From: Achromobacter aloeverae
Lineage (GTDB): Bacteria; Pseudomonadota; Gammaproteobacteria; Burkholderiales; Burkholderiaceae_B
Assembly: GCF_004121055.1 (NCBI RefSeq)
Contig: NZ_PYAL01000001.1
Coordinates: forward strand, 682,001-746,000
Direction: 5' to 3'
Length of the DNA stretch: 64,000 nt
The translations under genes were made by a program, and so were the position numbers. Numbering within the stretch: the first letter of the stretch is position 1; each line of letters starts with the position of its first letter. Of the stretch, positions 37,865 to 46,510 are shown in pieces. The notes under the pieces are model-generated. The model was not told the DNA's origin and made no database searches. It worked only from the letters and a program-made list of their open reading frames with translations.

Positions 37865-39130
37865 CTACGCGCGAGTGGGGGCGACCTTCCTCCGCCCCAT
37901 GTCGGGGAGGAAAGCGGCGACCATGCCCAGCAAGGGCAGGAACGAGCACACCTTGTAGACGAACCCGATGCTGGTCGCGTCGGCCAGGTTCCCCAGCACC
38001 GCCGCGCCCACCCCGCCCAACCCGAACGACAGGCCGAAGAACAGGCCCGCGATGGTGCCCACCTTGCCCGGCACCAGTTCCTGCGCGAACACCACGATGG
38101 CGGAAAACGCCGACGCCAGTACCAGCCCGATAATGGCCACCAGCACCGCCGTCCAGAACAGGTTGGCGTAGGGCAGCATCAGCGTGAACGGCGCGACGCC
38201 CAGGATGGACACCCAGATCACCGTCTTGCGCCCGATCCGGTCGCCCACCGGCCCGCCCACCACCGTTCCCACCGCCACGGCGGCCAGGAAAACGAACAGG
38301 TAGAGCTGCGCCGTGCGCACCGGCAGATGGAACTTGTCCATCAGGTAGAAAGTGAAATAGCTGTTCAGGCTGGACAGGTAGAAGTACTTGGAAAACACCA
38401 GCACGGCCAACACTCCGAGGGCCAGGCCGACCTTGCGCCGGTCCAGGACGGCCGCTGCGCCGTCGCGCCGCTGCTTGGGCTTGAGGCGCCACCGGTTCGC
38501 CGCATACCACCGGCTGATGCCGATCAGCACCATGATGCCGAACAAGGCCGCCAGCGAAAACCACGCCACGCTGCCCTGCCCGTGCGGGATGATCAGCAGC
38601 GCCGCCAGCAAGGGCCCCAGCGACGAACCCACGTTACCGCCTACCTGGAACAGCGACTGCGCCAACCCGTGCTGGCCCCCCGACGCCATGCGCGCCACGC
38701 GGGACGATTCCGGATGGAAAATGGACGAGCCCGTGCCCACCAGCACCGCCGCCATCAGCAGGAAGGGATAGGACGGCGCCACCGACAGCAGCAGCAGGCC
38801 CACCAGCGTGAATCCCATCCCCACCGGCAGCGAATACGGCAGCGGCCGCTTGTCGGTATAGAAGCCGATGCAGGGCTGCAATAGCGACGCGGCGATCTGG
38901 TAGGTCAGCGTAATCAGGCCGATCTGGCTGAAGCTGAGCTGGAAGGAATCCCGCAGCATGGGATAGATGGCCAACAGGATCGACTGGATCATGTCGTTCA
39001 TCAAGTGCGCCACGCTGATCGCACCCAGCACCTTGAAAGCCGTGTTGTCCTTGGGCGGAGCCGCGGTGGGGGATGCGACCGCGACCGGCGGCGTGGTCGC
39101 CACGATGGGAGTCTCGATGGAAGTAGTCAT
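37865..39130 (-). CDS. fsr: Fosmidomycin-resistance-type MFS transporter
   Basis: A 421-residue major facilitator protein with 12 predicted helices. The family core is clear: HLMNDMIQSILLAIYPMLRD, LSFSQIGLITLTYQIAASLL, and GFYTDKRPLPYSLPVGMGFT match E. coli Fsr. It probably extrudes fosmidomycin-like or other toxic anions. The first 30 residues are a low-complexity Thr/Pro/Ala extension. It diverges from an AraC regulator that may control it. Confidence 0.9.
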   Translation of the reverse strand: MTTSIETPIVATTPPVAVASPTAAPPKDNTAFKVLGAISVAHLMNDMIQSILLAIYPMLRDSFQLSFSQIGLITLTYQIAASLLQPCIGFYTDKRPLPYSLPVGMGFTLVGLLLLSVAPSYPFLLMAAVLVGTGSSIFHPESSRVARMASGGQHGLAQSLFQVGGNVGSSLGPLLAALLIIPHGQGSVAWFSLAALFGIMVLIGISRWYAANRWRLKPKQRRDGAAAVLDRRKVGLALGVLAVLVFSKYFYLSSLNSYFTFYLMDKFHLPVRTAQLYLFVFLAAVAVGTVVGGPVGDRIGRKTVIWVSILGVAPFTLMLPYANLFWTAVLVAIIGLVLASAFSAIVVFAQELVPGKVGTIAGLFFGLSFGLGGVGAAVLGNLADATSIGFVYKVCSFLPLLGMVAAFLPDMGRRKVAPTRA

Positions 39131-39272
39131 TATGGGCGGACGGTAGCTATGTGACGGGCAGTCGCCTGGAAGGGCAAAAAATGGGGACGCACTTTACGCG
39201 ACCACCAAGGCAACCGTCCTGCCAGGCGCAGCACGGCCGTCACGCCAGTGTAAACAGGTCGACATGCGGCCG

Positions 39273-39300
39273 AGTGACAACTTTCGTCGAATAAGTGACA
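39273..39300. promoter_or_regulatory. 21-bp-spaced direct repeat AGTGACA (putative AraC half-sites)
   Basis: AGTGACA occurs at 39273-39279 and 39294-39300, exactly two helical turns apart, in the fsr/AraC divergent gap. This is the spacing AraC-type half-sites usually have. The palindrome TGTCGACA lies just downstream (39302-39309). Inferred only from geometry. Confidence 0.4.
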
Positions 39301-39308
39301 CTGTCGAC

Positions 39309-40124
39309 ATGTCAGCCCGCCCTCCCGCCCATGCGCCATGGCGCAGCATCGATGCCGATGACTACCAGCGCGTGCCTCGACCGGTCACCGCGATGGCCAA
39401 GGAATTCGACGCGCGCTTCAACACCGGCCCCCACACGCATGCGCGGGCGCAGCTGATCTATGCCGCCGAGGGCGTGATGCGCGTGACCACGGCCCAGGGC
39501 GTGTGGGCCCTGCCCGCGCTGCGGGCGCTGTGGGTGCCGCCGGGGGTGGAGCACGCGGTGGACATGATCAGTCCTGTATCCATGCGGACCTTGTACCTGG
39601 ACGGGTCGATCGCCGGCCGCCTGTGGGCGCAGTGCTGCGTCATCGAGGTGTCCGGCCTGCTGCGCGAACTGGTGCTGGCCTTGGCGCGCGAGCCCATCGA
39701 GTATCCGCTGGATGGCCGTTGCGGCCAGATCGCCAGCCTGATCCCGGCCGAGCTGGCCGTCGCCAAGGTCTTGCCCATCCGCATTCCCTGGCCTGCCGAC
39801 CGCCGCCTGCAGGCGGTTTGCCGGGCAATACTCGAAGATCCGGGCAGTCCGCGCACGGTCCATGAATGGGGCGACGCGGTGGGCGCCAGCGGGCGCACCC
39901 TGATCCGCCTGTTCCAGTCCGAGCTGGGACTGAACTATCGCCAATGGGTGCAGCAGGTACGCCTGGCCGACGCCGTCGGCCGCCTGGCCCTGGGCCAGCC
40001 CGTCGCCCGCATCGCCGTCGAGCTGGGCTATCGCAGCCCCAGCGCCTTCGCCGCCATGTTCCGGCGGGCGATGGGGAGTCCGCCGAATTTGTATTTGCTG
40101 CCGGGCCGCTCCCAAGGCAAATAG
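39309..40124 (+). CDS. AraC-family transcriptional regulator
   Basis: A 271-residue regulator with an N-terminal cupin domain (HTHARAQLIYAAEGVMRVTT) and two helix-turn-helix motifs at the C-terminus (GDAVGASGRTLIRLFQSELG; PVARIAVELGYRSPSAFAAM). ATG at 39309 is chosen. The gene diverges from fsr, a typical regulator/efflux arrangement. Its last eight codons and stop (GRSQGK and TAG) lie inside the first copy of an 83-bp intergenic repeat, so the C-terminus may have been reshaped by that element. Confidence 0.87.
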   Translation: MSARPPAHAPWRSIDADDYQRVPRPVTAMAKEFDARFNTGPHTHARAQLIYAAEGVMRVTTAQGVWALPALRALWVPPGVEHAVDMISPVSMRTLYLDGSIAGRLWAQCCVIEVSGLLRELVLALAREPIEYPLDGRCGQIASLIPAELAVAKVLPIRIPWPADRRLQAVCRAILEDPGSPRTVHEWGDAVGASGRTLIRLFQSELGLNYRQWVQQVRLADAVGRLALGQPVARIAVELGYRSPSAFAAMFRRAMGSPPNLYLLPGRSQGK

Positions 40125-40263
40125 CGCCCCCTCGGGGGGCAGCAAGCGGCGTAGCCGCGCGGCGTGGGGGCAACCATCCACTGCCGGGCCGCTCCCAAGG
40201 CAAATAGCGCCCCCATGGGGCAGCAAGCGGCGCAGCCGCGCGGCGTGGGGGTAACACCCCGCC
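40098..40263. repeat. 83-bp tandem repeat (two copies) overlapping the AraC gene end
   Basis: Copy 1 (40098-40180) and copy 2 (40181-40263) share CTGCCGGGCCGCTCCCAAGG, CAAATAGCGCCCCC and AGCAAGCGGCG(T/C)AGCCGCGC. Each holds internal hairpins (GCCCCCTCGGGGGGC; GCGGCG-AGCCGC). A third partial motif (CCCCGCGGGGCAGC) follows at 40264. The element starts inside the coding region of the AraC regulator. The rest of the gap to 40448 contains only the PBP1A promoter region. Confidence 0.75.
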
Positions 40264-40448
40264 CCCCGCGGGGCAGCATTTGAATCAGCCTGTATCCGGC
40301 ACCGAAGAGCAGCGCCGGGCATCCCCCGCGCGCCCCGCGCCGCGCCTTCATCCCCGCGCAAGCCTCACCTGCGATAATGCGCGTTTGGTTACTCGAAACC
40401 TATTTGCTCCTGGGCGGTCTACCAACATCTGCCCTAGAATCGCCTGCG

Positions 40449-43109
40449 ATGAGCCAAGCCGCACCTCCCAATACCCCCCGCCCGGACGGCAAGCCGGCCC
40501 GCCCCTCCTTCCTGCGCCGTTTCGTCGTCAAGGCCGCGATCCTCGCTGTCGGCGCCGGCCTGTGTGGCCTGGTGGCCCTGGCCCTGGCCCTCGCGCTGGC
40601 CTGGCCCAGCCTCCCCGACCTGCACGCCATGACCGACTACCGGCCGCGCGTGCCGCTGCGCGTCTACACCGCCGACAAGGTGCTGATCGGCGAATTCGGC
40701 GAAGAACACCGCAACGTGCTGCGCTTCGATGAAATCCCCGAGGTCATGCGCCATGCCGTCCTGGCGGCGGAAGACGACCACTTCTACCAGCACGGCGGCG
40801 TCGACTGGAGCGGCGTGGTGCGCGCCATGCTGGCCAACGTCGTGCGCGGCTCCAAGAGCCAGGGCGCCAGCACCATCACCATGCAGGTCGCGCGCAACTT
40901 CTACCTGTCATCGGAAAAGACCTACTCGCGCAAGTTCTACGAACTGCTGCTGACCTTCAAGATCGAATCGACGCTCACCAAGGACCAGATCCTCGAGCTG
41001 TACATGAACCAGATCTACCTGGGGCATCGCGCCTACGGCTTCGCCGCCGCCGCGCGCACCTACCTGGGCAAGGAACTGGCGCAGGTCACGCCGGCCGAGG
41101 CCGCGCTGCTGGCCGGCATCCCCAAGGCGCCCTCGCGCTACAACCCCATCACCAACCTGCCCCGCGCGCAGATCCGCCAGCATTACGTGCTGGGCCGCAT
41201 GCGCGCCCTGGGCTGGCTGGACGAAGCGGGCTACCAGGCCGCCATGGCGCAGCCGCTGGCGGTGCGCTCCGGCCCGGAAAGCAGCGGCGGCAATGCCTTC
41301 CGCGTGCATGGCGAATACCCCGCCGAGCTCGTGCGCCAGGCGATGTACGGCATCTTTGGCGACCAGACCTATTCGCGCGGCATCAACGTCTACACCACCA
41401 TCGACGCCAAGGACCAGGAAGCGGCCTATAAATCGGTGCGTGCCGGGGTGCTGGACTACACCCGCCGGGCGGCCTATCCCGGCCCCGAAGACAACATCGA
41501 CCTGCCCGACGACATCGAAAAGGATCCCCAGGCGCTGGACGACCTGCTGGACGGCCTGCAGGAAAAATACCCCGACAGCGACGACCTCTACGCCGGCGTC
41601 GTGCTGGAGGCCAGCCCCACGGCCATCAAGGTGGCGCGCGGCGGCCACGAAATCATCACCGTCGACGACAAGAAGGCCTTGTCGGTGGTGGCCCGCGCGC
41701 TCGGCCCCAAGGCCAAGGACGACGTCCGCATCCAGCGCGGCTCGGTGGTCTACGTACACAAGAACGGCGACGCCTGGGAAGTCATCAACATGCCGGCGCT
41801 CCAGGCCGCCCTGATATCCATGGCGCCGGAGGACGGCGCCATCCGCGCCATGATCGGCGGCTTCGACTTCAACCGCGGCAACTTCAACCGGGCCGTGCAG
41901 GCCTGGCGCCAGCCCGGTTCCAACATCAAGCCCTTCATCTATTCGGCGGCGCTCCAGCGCGGCCTCACGCCGGCCACGCAGATTTCCGACGAGCCCTTCT
42001 CGCTGACGGCCGAACAGACCGGCTCCAAGGCCTGGAATCCGAAGAACGACGGCAATGCCTACGAGCCCATGCTGACGCTGCGGCAGGCCTTGTACAAGTC
42101 GAAGAACATGGTCTCCATCCGCATCCTGCAAGCCATCACGCCGGCGTACGGACAGGATTTCCTGACCCGCTTCGGCTTCGACAAGGCACGCTGGCCCGCC
42201 GTGCTGCCCATCGCCTTGGGCGCCGGTTCGGCCACGCCGCTGCAAGTGGTCAATGCCTATTCCGTGTGGGCCAACGGCGGCTATCGCGTCACGCCTTATC
42301 TCATCGACAAGGTCACCGACAGCGACGGCAAGGTGCTGATGCAGGCGCAGCCGCAGAAAGCCGGCGACGAAAGCCTGCGCGCGGTCGATCCCCGCGTGGC
42401 CTGGGTCATGGACGACATGCTCAAGGGCGTGGCCACCTATGGCACCGCGGCACGCGCCCACCAGGTCCTCAAGCGCGGCGACGTGGGCGGCAAGACCGGC
42501 ACCACCAATGACTCGGTGGACGTCTGGTTCTCCGGCTACACGCCCGCGCTGGCCACCACGGTGTGGATGGGCTTCGACCAGCCGCGCTCGCTGGGCTCCA
42601 ACGAATTCGGTGCCGGCCTGACGCTGTCGGCCTGGCTGCAGTACATGCAGGCGGCGCTCAAGGGCGTGCCCGAAGCCAAGCCGCGTCCGCAACCGCAAGG
42701 CCTGCTGGTCGACAACGGCGAGTACTACCTGTCCGAGTTCCCGCCGGGCCAGGCGGTGGCGTCGCTGGACCTGCCCACCGAGGACCCGCTGGGGGATTTC
42801 CTGAATCGTGGCAGCACGGGCGGCCTGCCCATGCTGAACCCGCCGCCTCCGCCGCCCGCGCCGCAGCCGGGCTCGCCGTCGGGCGCCCTGCCGGCGCCGC
42901 CGCCGGGGGTCCAGAGCCTGCCCATTCCCGTGCCCCAGGCGGGCGACGCCATCCGGCAGCGTCCGTTGGCCACGCCCGCCGCGGCGCCGGCCCAGGCCGC
43001 GCCGGCCGGCCAGCAAGTGCCCGCGCAGCAGCCCTTCTTCCCGCCGATCCCGGTTCCGCGCGTGGATGCGGGGCCAGGCGGCGAGCCGGTGGCCATGGCG
43101 ACGCACTGA
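40449..43109 (+). CDS. mrcA: Penicillin-binding protein 1A (bifunctional)
   Basis: A class A PBP of 886 residues that polymerises and cross-links peptidoglycan. One N-terminal membrane segment (residues ~28-52) is followed by the glycosyltransferase domain with catalytic Glu108 (AAEDDHFYQH) and GASTITMQVARNFYL. The transpeptidase domain has Ser491 (QPGSNIKPF) and the KTGT box. The C-terminal ~100 residues are a Pro/Ala/Gln-rich tail (PPPPPPAPQPG and onward) without a known fold. The ATG at 40449 is chosen; a frame extends 24 codons upstream. A strong terminator follows at 43205. Confidence 0.95.
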   Translation: MSQAAPPNTPRPDGKPARPSFLRRFVVKAAILAVGAGLCGLVALALALALAWPSLPDLHAMTDYRPRVPLRVYTADKVLIGEFGEEHRNVLRFDEIPEVMRHAVLAAEDDHFYQHGGVDWSGVVRAMLANVVRGSKSQGASTITMQVARNFYLSSEKTYSRKFYELLLTFKIESTLTKDQILELYMNQIYLGHRAYGFAAAARTYLGKELAQVTPAEAALLAGIPKAPSRYNPITNLPRAQIRQHYVLGRMRALGWLDEAGYQAAMAQPLAVRSGPESSGGNAFRVHGEYPAELVRQAMYGIFGDQTYSRGINVYTTIDAKDQEAAYKSVRAGVLDYTRRAAYPGPEDNIDLPDDIEKDPQALDDLLDGLQEKYPDSDDLYAGVVLEASPTAIKVARGGHEIITVDDKKALSVVARALGPKAKDDVRIQRGSVVYVHKNGDAWEVINMPALQAALISMAPEDGAIRAMIGGFDFNRGNFNRAVQAWRQPGSNIKPFIYSAALQRGLTPATQISDEPFSLTAEQTGSKAWNPKNDGNAYEPMLTLRQALYKSKNMVSIRILQAITPAYGQDFLTRFGFDKARWPAVLPIALGAGSATPLQVVNAYSVWANGGYRVTPYLIDKVTDSDGKVLMQAQPQKAGDESLRAVDPRVAWVMDDMLKGVATYGTAARAHQVLKRGDVGGKTGTTNDSVDVWFSGYTPALATTVWMGFDQPRSLGSNEFGAGLTLSAWLQYMQAALKGVPEAKPRPQPQGLLVDNGEYYLSEFPPGQAVASLDLPTEDPLGDFLNRGSTGGLPMLNPPPPPPAPQPGSPSGALPAPPPGVQSLPIPVPQAGDAIRQRPLATPAAAPAQAAPAGQQVPAQQPFFPPIPVPRVDAGPGGEPVAMATH

Positions 43110-43204
43110 CGCAGCCATCCGCTGATCGCGGCCCGGCCGCCCCATCCATAGCCCATGGCCGGCCGGCGCCAGGGCAGGCAAATGCGCCAAGGCAGGCAAA
43201 AAAT

Positions 43205-43243
43205 AGCGGGGCGCTGCAACCATGCAGCGCCCCGCTTGTTTTT
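43205..43243 (+). terminator. Rho-independent terminator after PBP1A
   Basis: A perfect 14-bp stem, AGCGGGGCGCTGCA with its complement (43223-43236), has an ACCA loop and is followed by TGTTTTT. Upstream A-richness makes it usable on the minus strand too, where the RraA-like gene ends. Confidence 0.9.
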
Positions 43244-43349
43244 ACCCGCCCACGGCAAGAAGCGCCGCGGGATAGACCCGGCGGCGCGGCGGCTCGATCA
43301 TCCTCGGCCGCTCCCTCATGCGCCCGCCACCACGCCGCGGCGGCAACAC

Positions 43350-44048
43350 TCAGCCCTTGCTTGCCTCGTGGCGAGCCTTGGCTTCCTCGTTCGGCGGATA
43401 CAGGCCGGGCAGCGCGGCGCCGTTGTCGACCTCCTGCATGATCCATGCTTCCTGGCGTTCCTGTTCCACCGCGATGGGCACGATTTCATCGAGCAAGGCG
43501 GCGGGGATCACCACGGCGCCATCGTCATCGACCACGATCACGTCATCGGGAAACACCGCCACGCCGCCGCAACCGACCGGCTCCTGCCAGTTCACGAACG
43601 TCAGGCCGGCCACCGACGGCGGCGCCGCCACGCCCTGGCACCATACCGGCAAGCCCGTCCCCAGCACGCCCGCGCCATCGCGCACCACACCGTCGCTGAC
43701 CAGCGCCGCCACGCCGCGCTTGCGCATGCGGGCGCAGAGGATATCGCCGAAAATGCCCGCATCGGTGACGCCCATGGCATCGACGACCGCCACGCATCCC
43801 GCCGGCATCGCCTCGATCGCGGCGCGCGTGGAGGTCGGGGACGACCACGACGCCGGCGTCGCCAGGTCCTCGCGGGCCGGTACGAAACGCAGCGTGAAGG
43901 CGCGGCCCACCACGCGCGGCTGCCCGGCGCGCAGGGGGCGCGTGCCACGCATCCAGACATTGCGCAGCCCCTTCTTCAGCAACACGGTGGTCAACGTCGC
44001 GGTGGAGACACCGCTCAAGGCATCGATGATCTTCTGGTCTAGCGTCAT
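43350..44048 (-). CDS. RraA-like protein (RNase E regulator / HMG aldolase family)
   Basis: A 232-residue member of the RraA/MenG-like family (VDAMGVTDAGIFGDILCARMRKRGV, then VSDGVVRDG, and DDVIVVDDDGAVVIPAALLDE). Relatives either inhibit RNase E or are divalent-metal 4-hydroxy-4-methyl-2-oxoglutarate/oxaloacetate aldolases; the extended C-terminal tail (LPGLYPPNEEAKAR) fits the aldolase-like branch. Start ATG at 44048; a longer frame reads into the neighbouring gene and is not used. Confidence 0.85.
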   Translation of the reverse strand: MTLDQKIIDALSGVSTATLTTVLLKKGLRNVWMRGTRPLRAGQPRVVGRAFTLRFVPAREDLATPASWSSPTSTRAAIEAMPAGCVAVVDAMGVTDAGIFGDILCARMRKRGVAALVSDGVVRDGAGVLGTGLPVWCQGVAAPPSVAGLTFVNWQEPVGCGGVAVFPDDVIVVDDDGAVVIPAALLDEIVPIAVEQERQEAWIMQEVDNGAALPGLYPPNEEAKARHEASKG

Positions 44049-44079
44049 GCCAACAATTCTCCTGACTGCGTAAGCGGCC

Positions 44080-44817
44080 TCAGGCCAGGGCCGCGGAAGG
44101 TAGAGGGCGCGCCGGCACGGCGCGCAATGTCGATAAGTCCAGCAACGTGAAGTAGCCGTCCGGCCGCCAGCCGCCGGTATCGATATGGTAGACGTTGCCC
44201 AGCACCGTCGGGCGCGCCACTGGGGTATGTCCCACCACCAGCGCGTGCAAGCCCGCCACGCAGGTCGCGTCATGCCGTTCCAGGCGCCGGCGCGACCATA
44301 GGCAGATGTCGCGGGCGCGCCGGGGCCGGGAATGTAGCATCCCTTCCAGCTTGTCCCAGTCGCGTACGGGACTGTCGGCGTGCAGCAGTCCCACCAGGCC
44401 CGCCTCGGTCTCGACCTCCAGCGCCAGGGGCAAGCGCGCCAGCGCCTCGGCATAGCGCCGCTGGTCCTCGTCCGTCATCGACAGGAACCAGCCGCCGCCG
44501 TTGACGCGCCAGTTGTCGGCGTCCACCAGGCCGTGGCGCACATGGCGCACGGCGTAGTCCTCGTGGTTGCCCTGCACCGCATGGAACCAGGGCTGGGCCA
44601 GCCACTCCAGGGCCGCGTGGCATTCGGGGCCCCGGTCGATCAGGTCGCCGACCGAAAACAGACGATCGCGGGTGCAATCGAAACCGGTTCGCGCCAGCGT
44701 GTCCCGCAAGCGCGAAAAATAGCCATGGATGTCCCCGACGGCCCAATCGCGCCCGGCGGTATTGCGTGCGTAGCGTTGAATGACGGGTTGAATGACGGGT
44801 TGAATGACGGGCGGCAT
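44080..44817 (-). CDS. PPP-family metallophosphatase (PrpA/Ser-Thr phosphatase-like)
   Basis: A 245-residue metallophosphoesterase with the signature blocks AVGDIHGYF, VGDLIDRGPE, GNHED and GHTPV. Such proteins include bacterial PrpA/B and bis(5'-nucleosyl)-tetraphosphatases. Just after the Met, three in-frame 12-base repeats (44776-44811) encode PVIQ three times. The ATG at 44817 is the first Met before the repeats. The 395 bases upstream (44818-45212) form the promoter region shared with the divergent dehydrogenase; I see no gene in it. Confidence 0.85.
   Translation of the reverse strand: MPPVIQPVIQPVIQRYARNTAGRDWAVGDIHGYFSRLRDTLARTGFDCTRDRLFSVGDLIDRGPECHAALEWLAQPWFHAVQGNHEDYAVRHVRHGLVDADNWRVNGGGWFLSMTDEDQRRYAEALARLPLALEVETEAGLVGLLHADSPVRDWDKLEGMLHSRPRRARDICLWSRRRLERHDATCVAGLHALVVGHTPVARPTVLGNVYHIDTGGWRPDGYFTLLDLSTLRAVPARPLPSAALA
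44776..44811. repeat. 12-bp tandem repeat x3 inside the phosphatase gene
   Basis: Three perfect copies of ttgaatgacggg encode PVIQ-PVIQ-PVIQ on the minus strand near the N-terminus. The copy number can change without breaking the frame. Confidence 0.8.
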
Positions 44818-45212
44818 GGCGGTAGTCCCGATAACGCAGCCATGCGCCGCGGCCGGCGCCGCGACGCGCGATCCCCATACGCTAACACGGCCGCCGGGCG
44901 CGATCATCGGCCGCGCCGGGCGGGAGGCTCGCCCATACAGGCTACCGCGCCGCCCGTCGAATATGAATATGCGCCGCCGGATAAGCAGGGAATAAGCGCC
45001 GGGCTCGCGCCGAATACACGCTTGGACTCGCACAATCCGCGATCGCGCGTGTACATTGACCGGTGCCGGCCCCAACTATCCACACGGTCCGGCGGGGCCC
45101 CATAGGCGCCGCCGGATCGACACGCGTTGCGGTTTCGCCCGGCGATGCCGGCGCGCGCGGCTGGTCCGCGGCAGCCGGGGCAGCACCGCAACGCGCTTGC
45201 AGGAGCATCCAC

Positions 45213-46067
45213 ATGAAGCCACGTGTCGCCATCGTCGCCCCGGGCGCCATGGGTAGCGCCATCGGCCGCCGCCTGGACGAACACGGTCTGCAAGTCCTGA
45301 CGTCCCTGACCGGACGCAGCGGCGCGAGCGTCGAGCGCGCCCGCGCCGCCGGCATGCACCATCGCACCGACCCAGAGCTTGCCCACGCCGACCTCTTCCT
45401 GTCCATCGTCCCTCCGGCCGAGGCCGAACCGGTGGCCCGCCAATACGCGGCCCTGTTCCGCGATGCGGGGCGATCGCCCGTCTATGTCGATTGCAACGCC
45501 GTCAACCCGCGCACCGTGGGCCGCATCGCCGGTATCATCCAGGGCAGCGGCGCGGCCTTCGTCGATGGCGGCATCATCGGCGGACCGCCCAAGCCGGGCC
45601 AGCCGGGCCCGGTCCTCTACTGCTCCGGGCCGGCCGCGGGCGCGGTGGAGGCCCTGGGGCGCGCCGGCCTGCGCGTGCGGGTGCTGCCCGCCGACATCGG
45701 CGCGGCGTCCGCCTTGAAAATGTCCTATGCCGGCATCACCAAGGGCCTGACCGCGCTGGCCGCCACCATGCTGCTGGCGGCGACCCGCAACGGCGCCGCG
45801 GAGGCCCTGCATGCGGAACTGGCCGACAGCCAGCCCCACCTGCTGACGCAATTCCGCCGCGCCGTGCCGGACATGTTCGGCAAGGCCTACCGCTGGGTCG
45901 CGGAGATGCACGAAATCGCCGACTTCCTGGAAGAGGACGATGCCGCCCGCGATGTCTACCGCCGCTTCGGCGACATCTATGAAGCGCTGGCGGCCGCGCA
46001 GCGCGACCAGGGCGATCCCATCGCGCAGTTGCGGGACTTCTTCGAGCAGGACGCGGCGCGGCCGTAG
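45213..46067 (+). CDS. NAD(P)-binding beta-hydroxyacid-dehydrogenase-like protein (DUF1932 type)
   Basis: A 284-residue 6-phosphogluconate-dehydrogenase-like enzyme. A Rossmann motif (VAIVAPGAMGSAIGRRL) opens it, then FVDGGIIGGPP, and a helical C-terminal domain of DUF1932 type (SALKMSYAGITKGLTAL carries the catalytic-lysine position of this superfamily). The substrate is unknown; a 2-hydroxy or 3-hydroxy acid is likely. AGGAG at 45201-45205 fixes the start at 45213. Confidence 0.85.
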   Translation: MKPRVAIVAPGAMGSAIGRRLDEHGLQVLTSLTGRSGASVERARAAGMHHRTDPELAHADLFLSIVPPAEAEPVARQYAALFRDAGRSPVYVDCNAVNPRTVGRIAGIIQGSGAAFVDGGIIGGPPKPGQPGPVLYCSGPAAGAVEALGRAGLRVRVLPADIGAASALKMSYAGITKGLTALAATMLLAATRNGAAEALHAELADSQPHLLTQFRRAVPDMFGKAYRWVAEMHEIADFLEEDDAARDVYRRFGDIYEALAAAQRDQGDPIAQLRDFFEQDAARP

Positions 46068-46108
46068 CGGCCCCGACGGGGCTTGTAGGAAAAATCTCTC
46101 GAAATGTC

Positions 46109-46136
46109 GGAACCAGAGTTAGTAAACCGCAACCTA
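46109..46136 (+). promoter_or_regulatory. HrpL-type ECF promoter-like element
   Basis: GGAACC (46109-46114), 15 bases, then CAACCTA (46130-46136) matches the HrpL consensus GGAACC-N15/16-CCACNNA with one mismatch. In Bordetella the HrpL-like sigma factor BtrS drives type III secretion genes. The element lies about 138 bases before the first small frame and 375 before the effector-like gene, in an AT-rich patch unlike its surroundings. Confidence 0.5.
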
Positions 46137-46153
46137 CCTGCCGAACTGTGCAG

Positions 46154-46180
46154 TTAATCGATTAAAGATTAACGATTAAC
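46154..46180. repeat. Palindrome TTAATCGATTAA and 7-bp GATTAAC repeats
   Basis: TTAATCGATTAA (46154-46165) is a perfect 12-bp palindrome, and GATTAA(A/C) is repeated three times head to tail (46160-46180). Both lie immediately downstream of the HrpL-like element, in strikingly AT-rich DNA. They may be an operator. Confidence 0.6.
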
Positions 46181-46273
46181 CCTCGTCCTGGACGTTCGCC
46201 TTGTCGATCCGCCTTCGCGATCGGCCGCACATTTCCTCGTCGTGTTTACAACGAAGTTCCGGAGACAAAAATC

Positions 46274-46489
46274 TTGCAACATATCCCCGCTTTCTCCCGG
46301 CAAACGCCGTGGGCCGGGCGCGCCCTCTTCGCCTTGCGCGTCCGGCGCGCGCACCGCCTGCTCGATCCTGACAAGGCCCCATCCGCGCCGCCGTGGCAGC
46401 CATTGCGTCACGCCCTCGCGGCCATACCGCGCCACGGCCGGTACCTGACCCGCCTCGCCCGCCGTCGCGTGACGGCCAGCCAGCATTAA
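46274..46489 (+). CDS. Possible small Arg-rich protein downstream of the HrpL-like element
   Basis: A 71-residue frame from a TTG at 46274 with GGAGA 8 bases ahead. The product is very basic (RVRRAHRLLDPDK, YLTRLARRRVTASQH), so it does not look like an acidic type III chaperone. The following gene has a similar ribosome site (CCGGAGACC) and begins 21 bases later, suggesting a two-gene unit. No family recognised. Confidence 0.4.
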   Translation: MQHIPAFSRQTPWAGRALFALRVRRAHRLLDPDKAPSAPPWQPLRHALAAIPRHGRYLTRLARRRVTASQH

Positions 46490-46510
46490 CCGCCCACCGG
46501 AGACCACCGC

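Noticed and set aside
40098-40263. CRISPR array
   Set aside because: Only two long units with no spacer of unique sequence between them, GC-rich with hairpins; a tandem intergenic element fits better.
40908-43223. 771-aa antisense frame opposite the PBP1A gene
   Set aside because: Shadow frame; PBP1A motifs are intact on the other strand.
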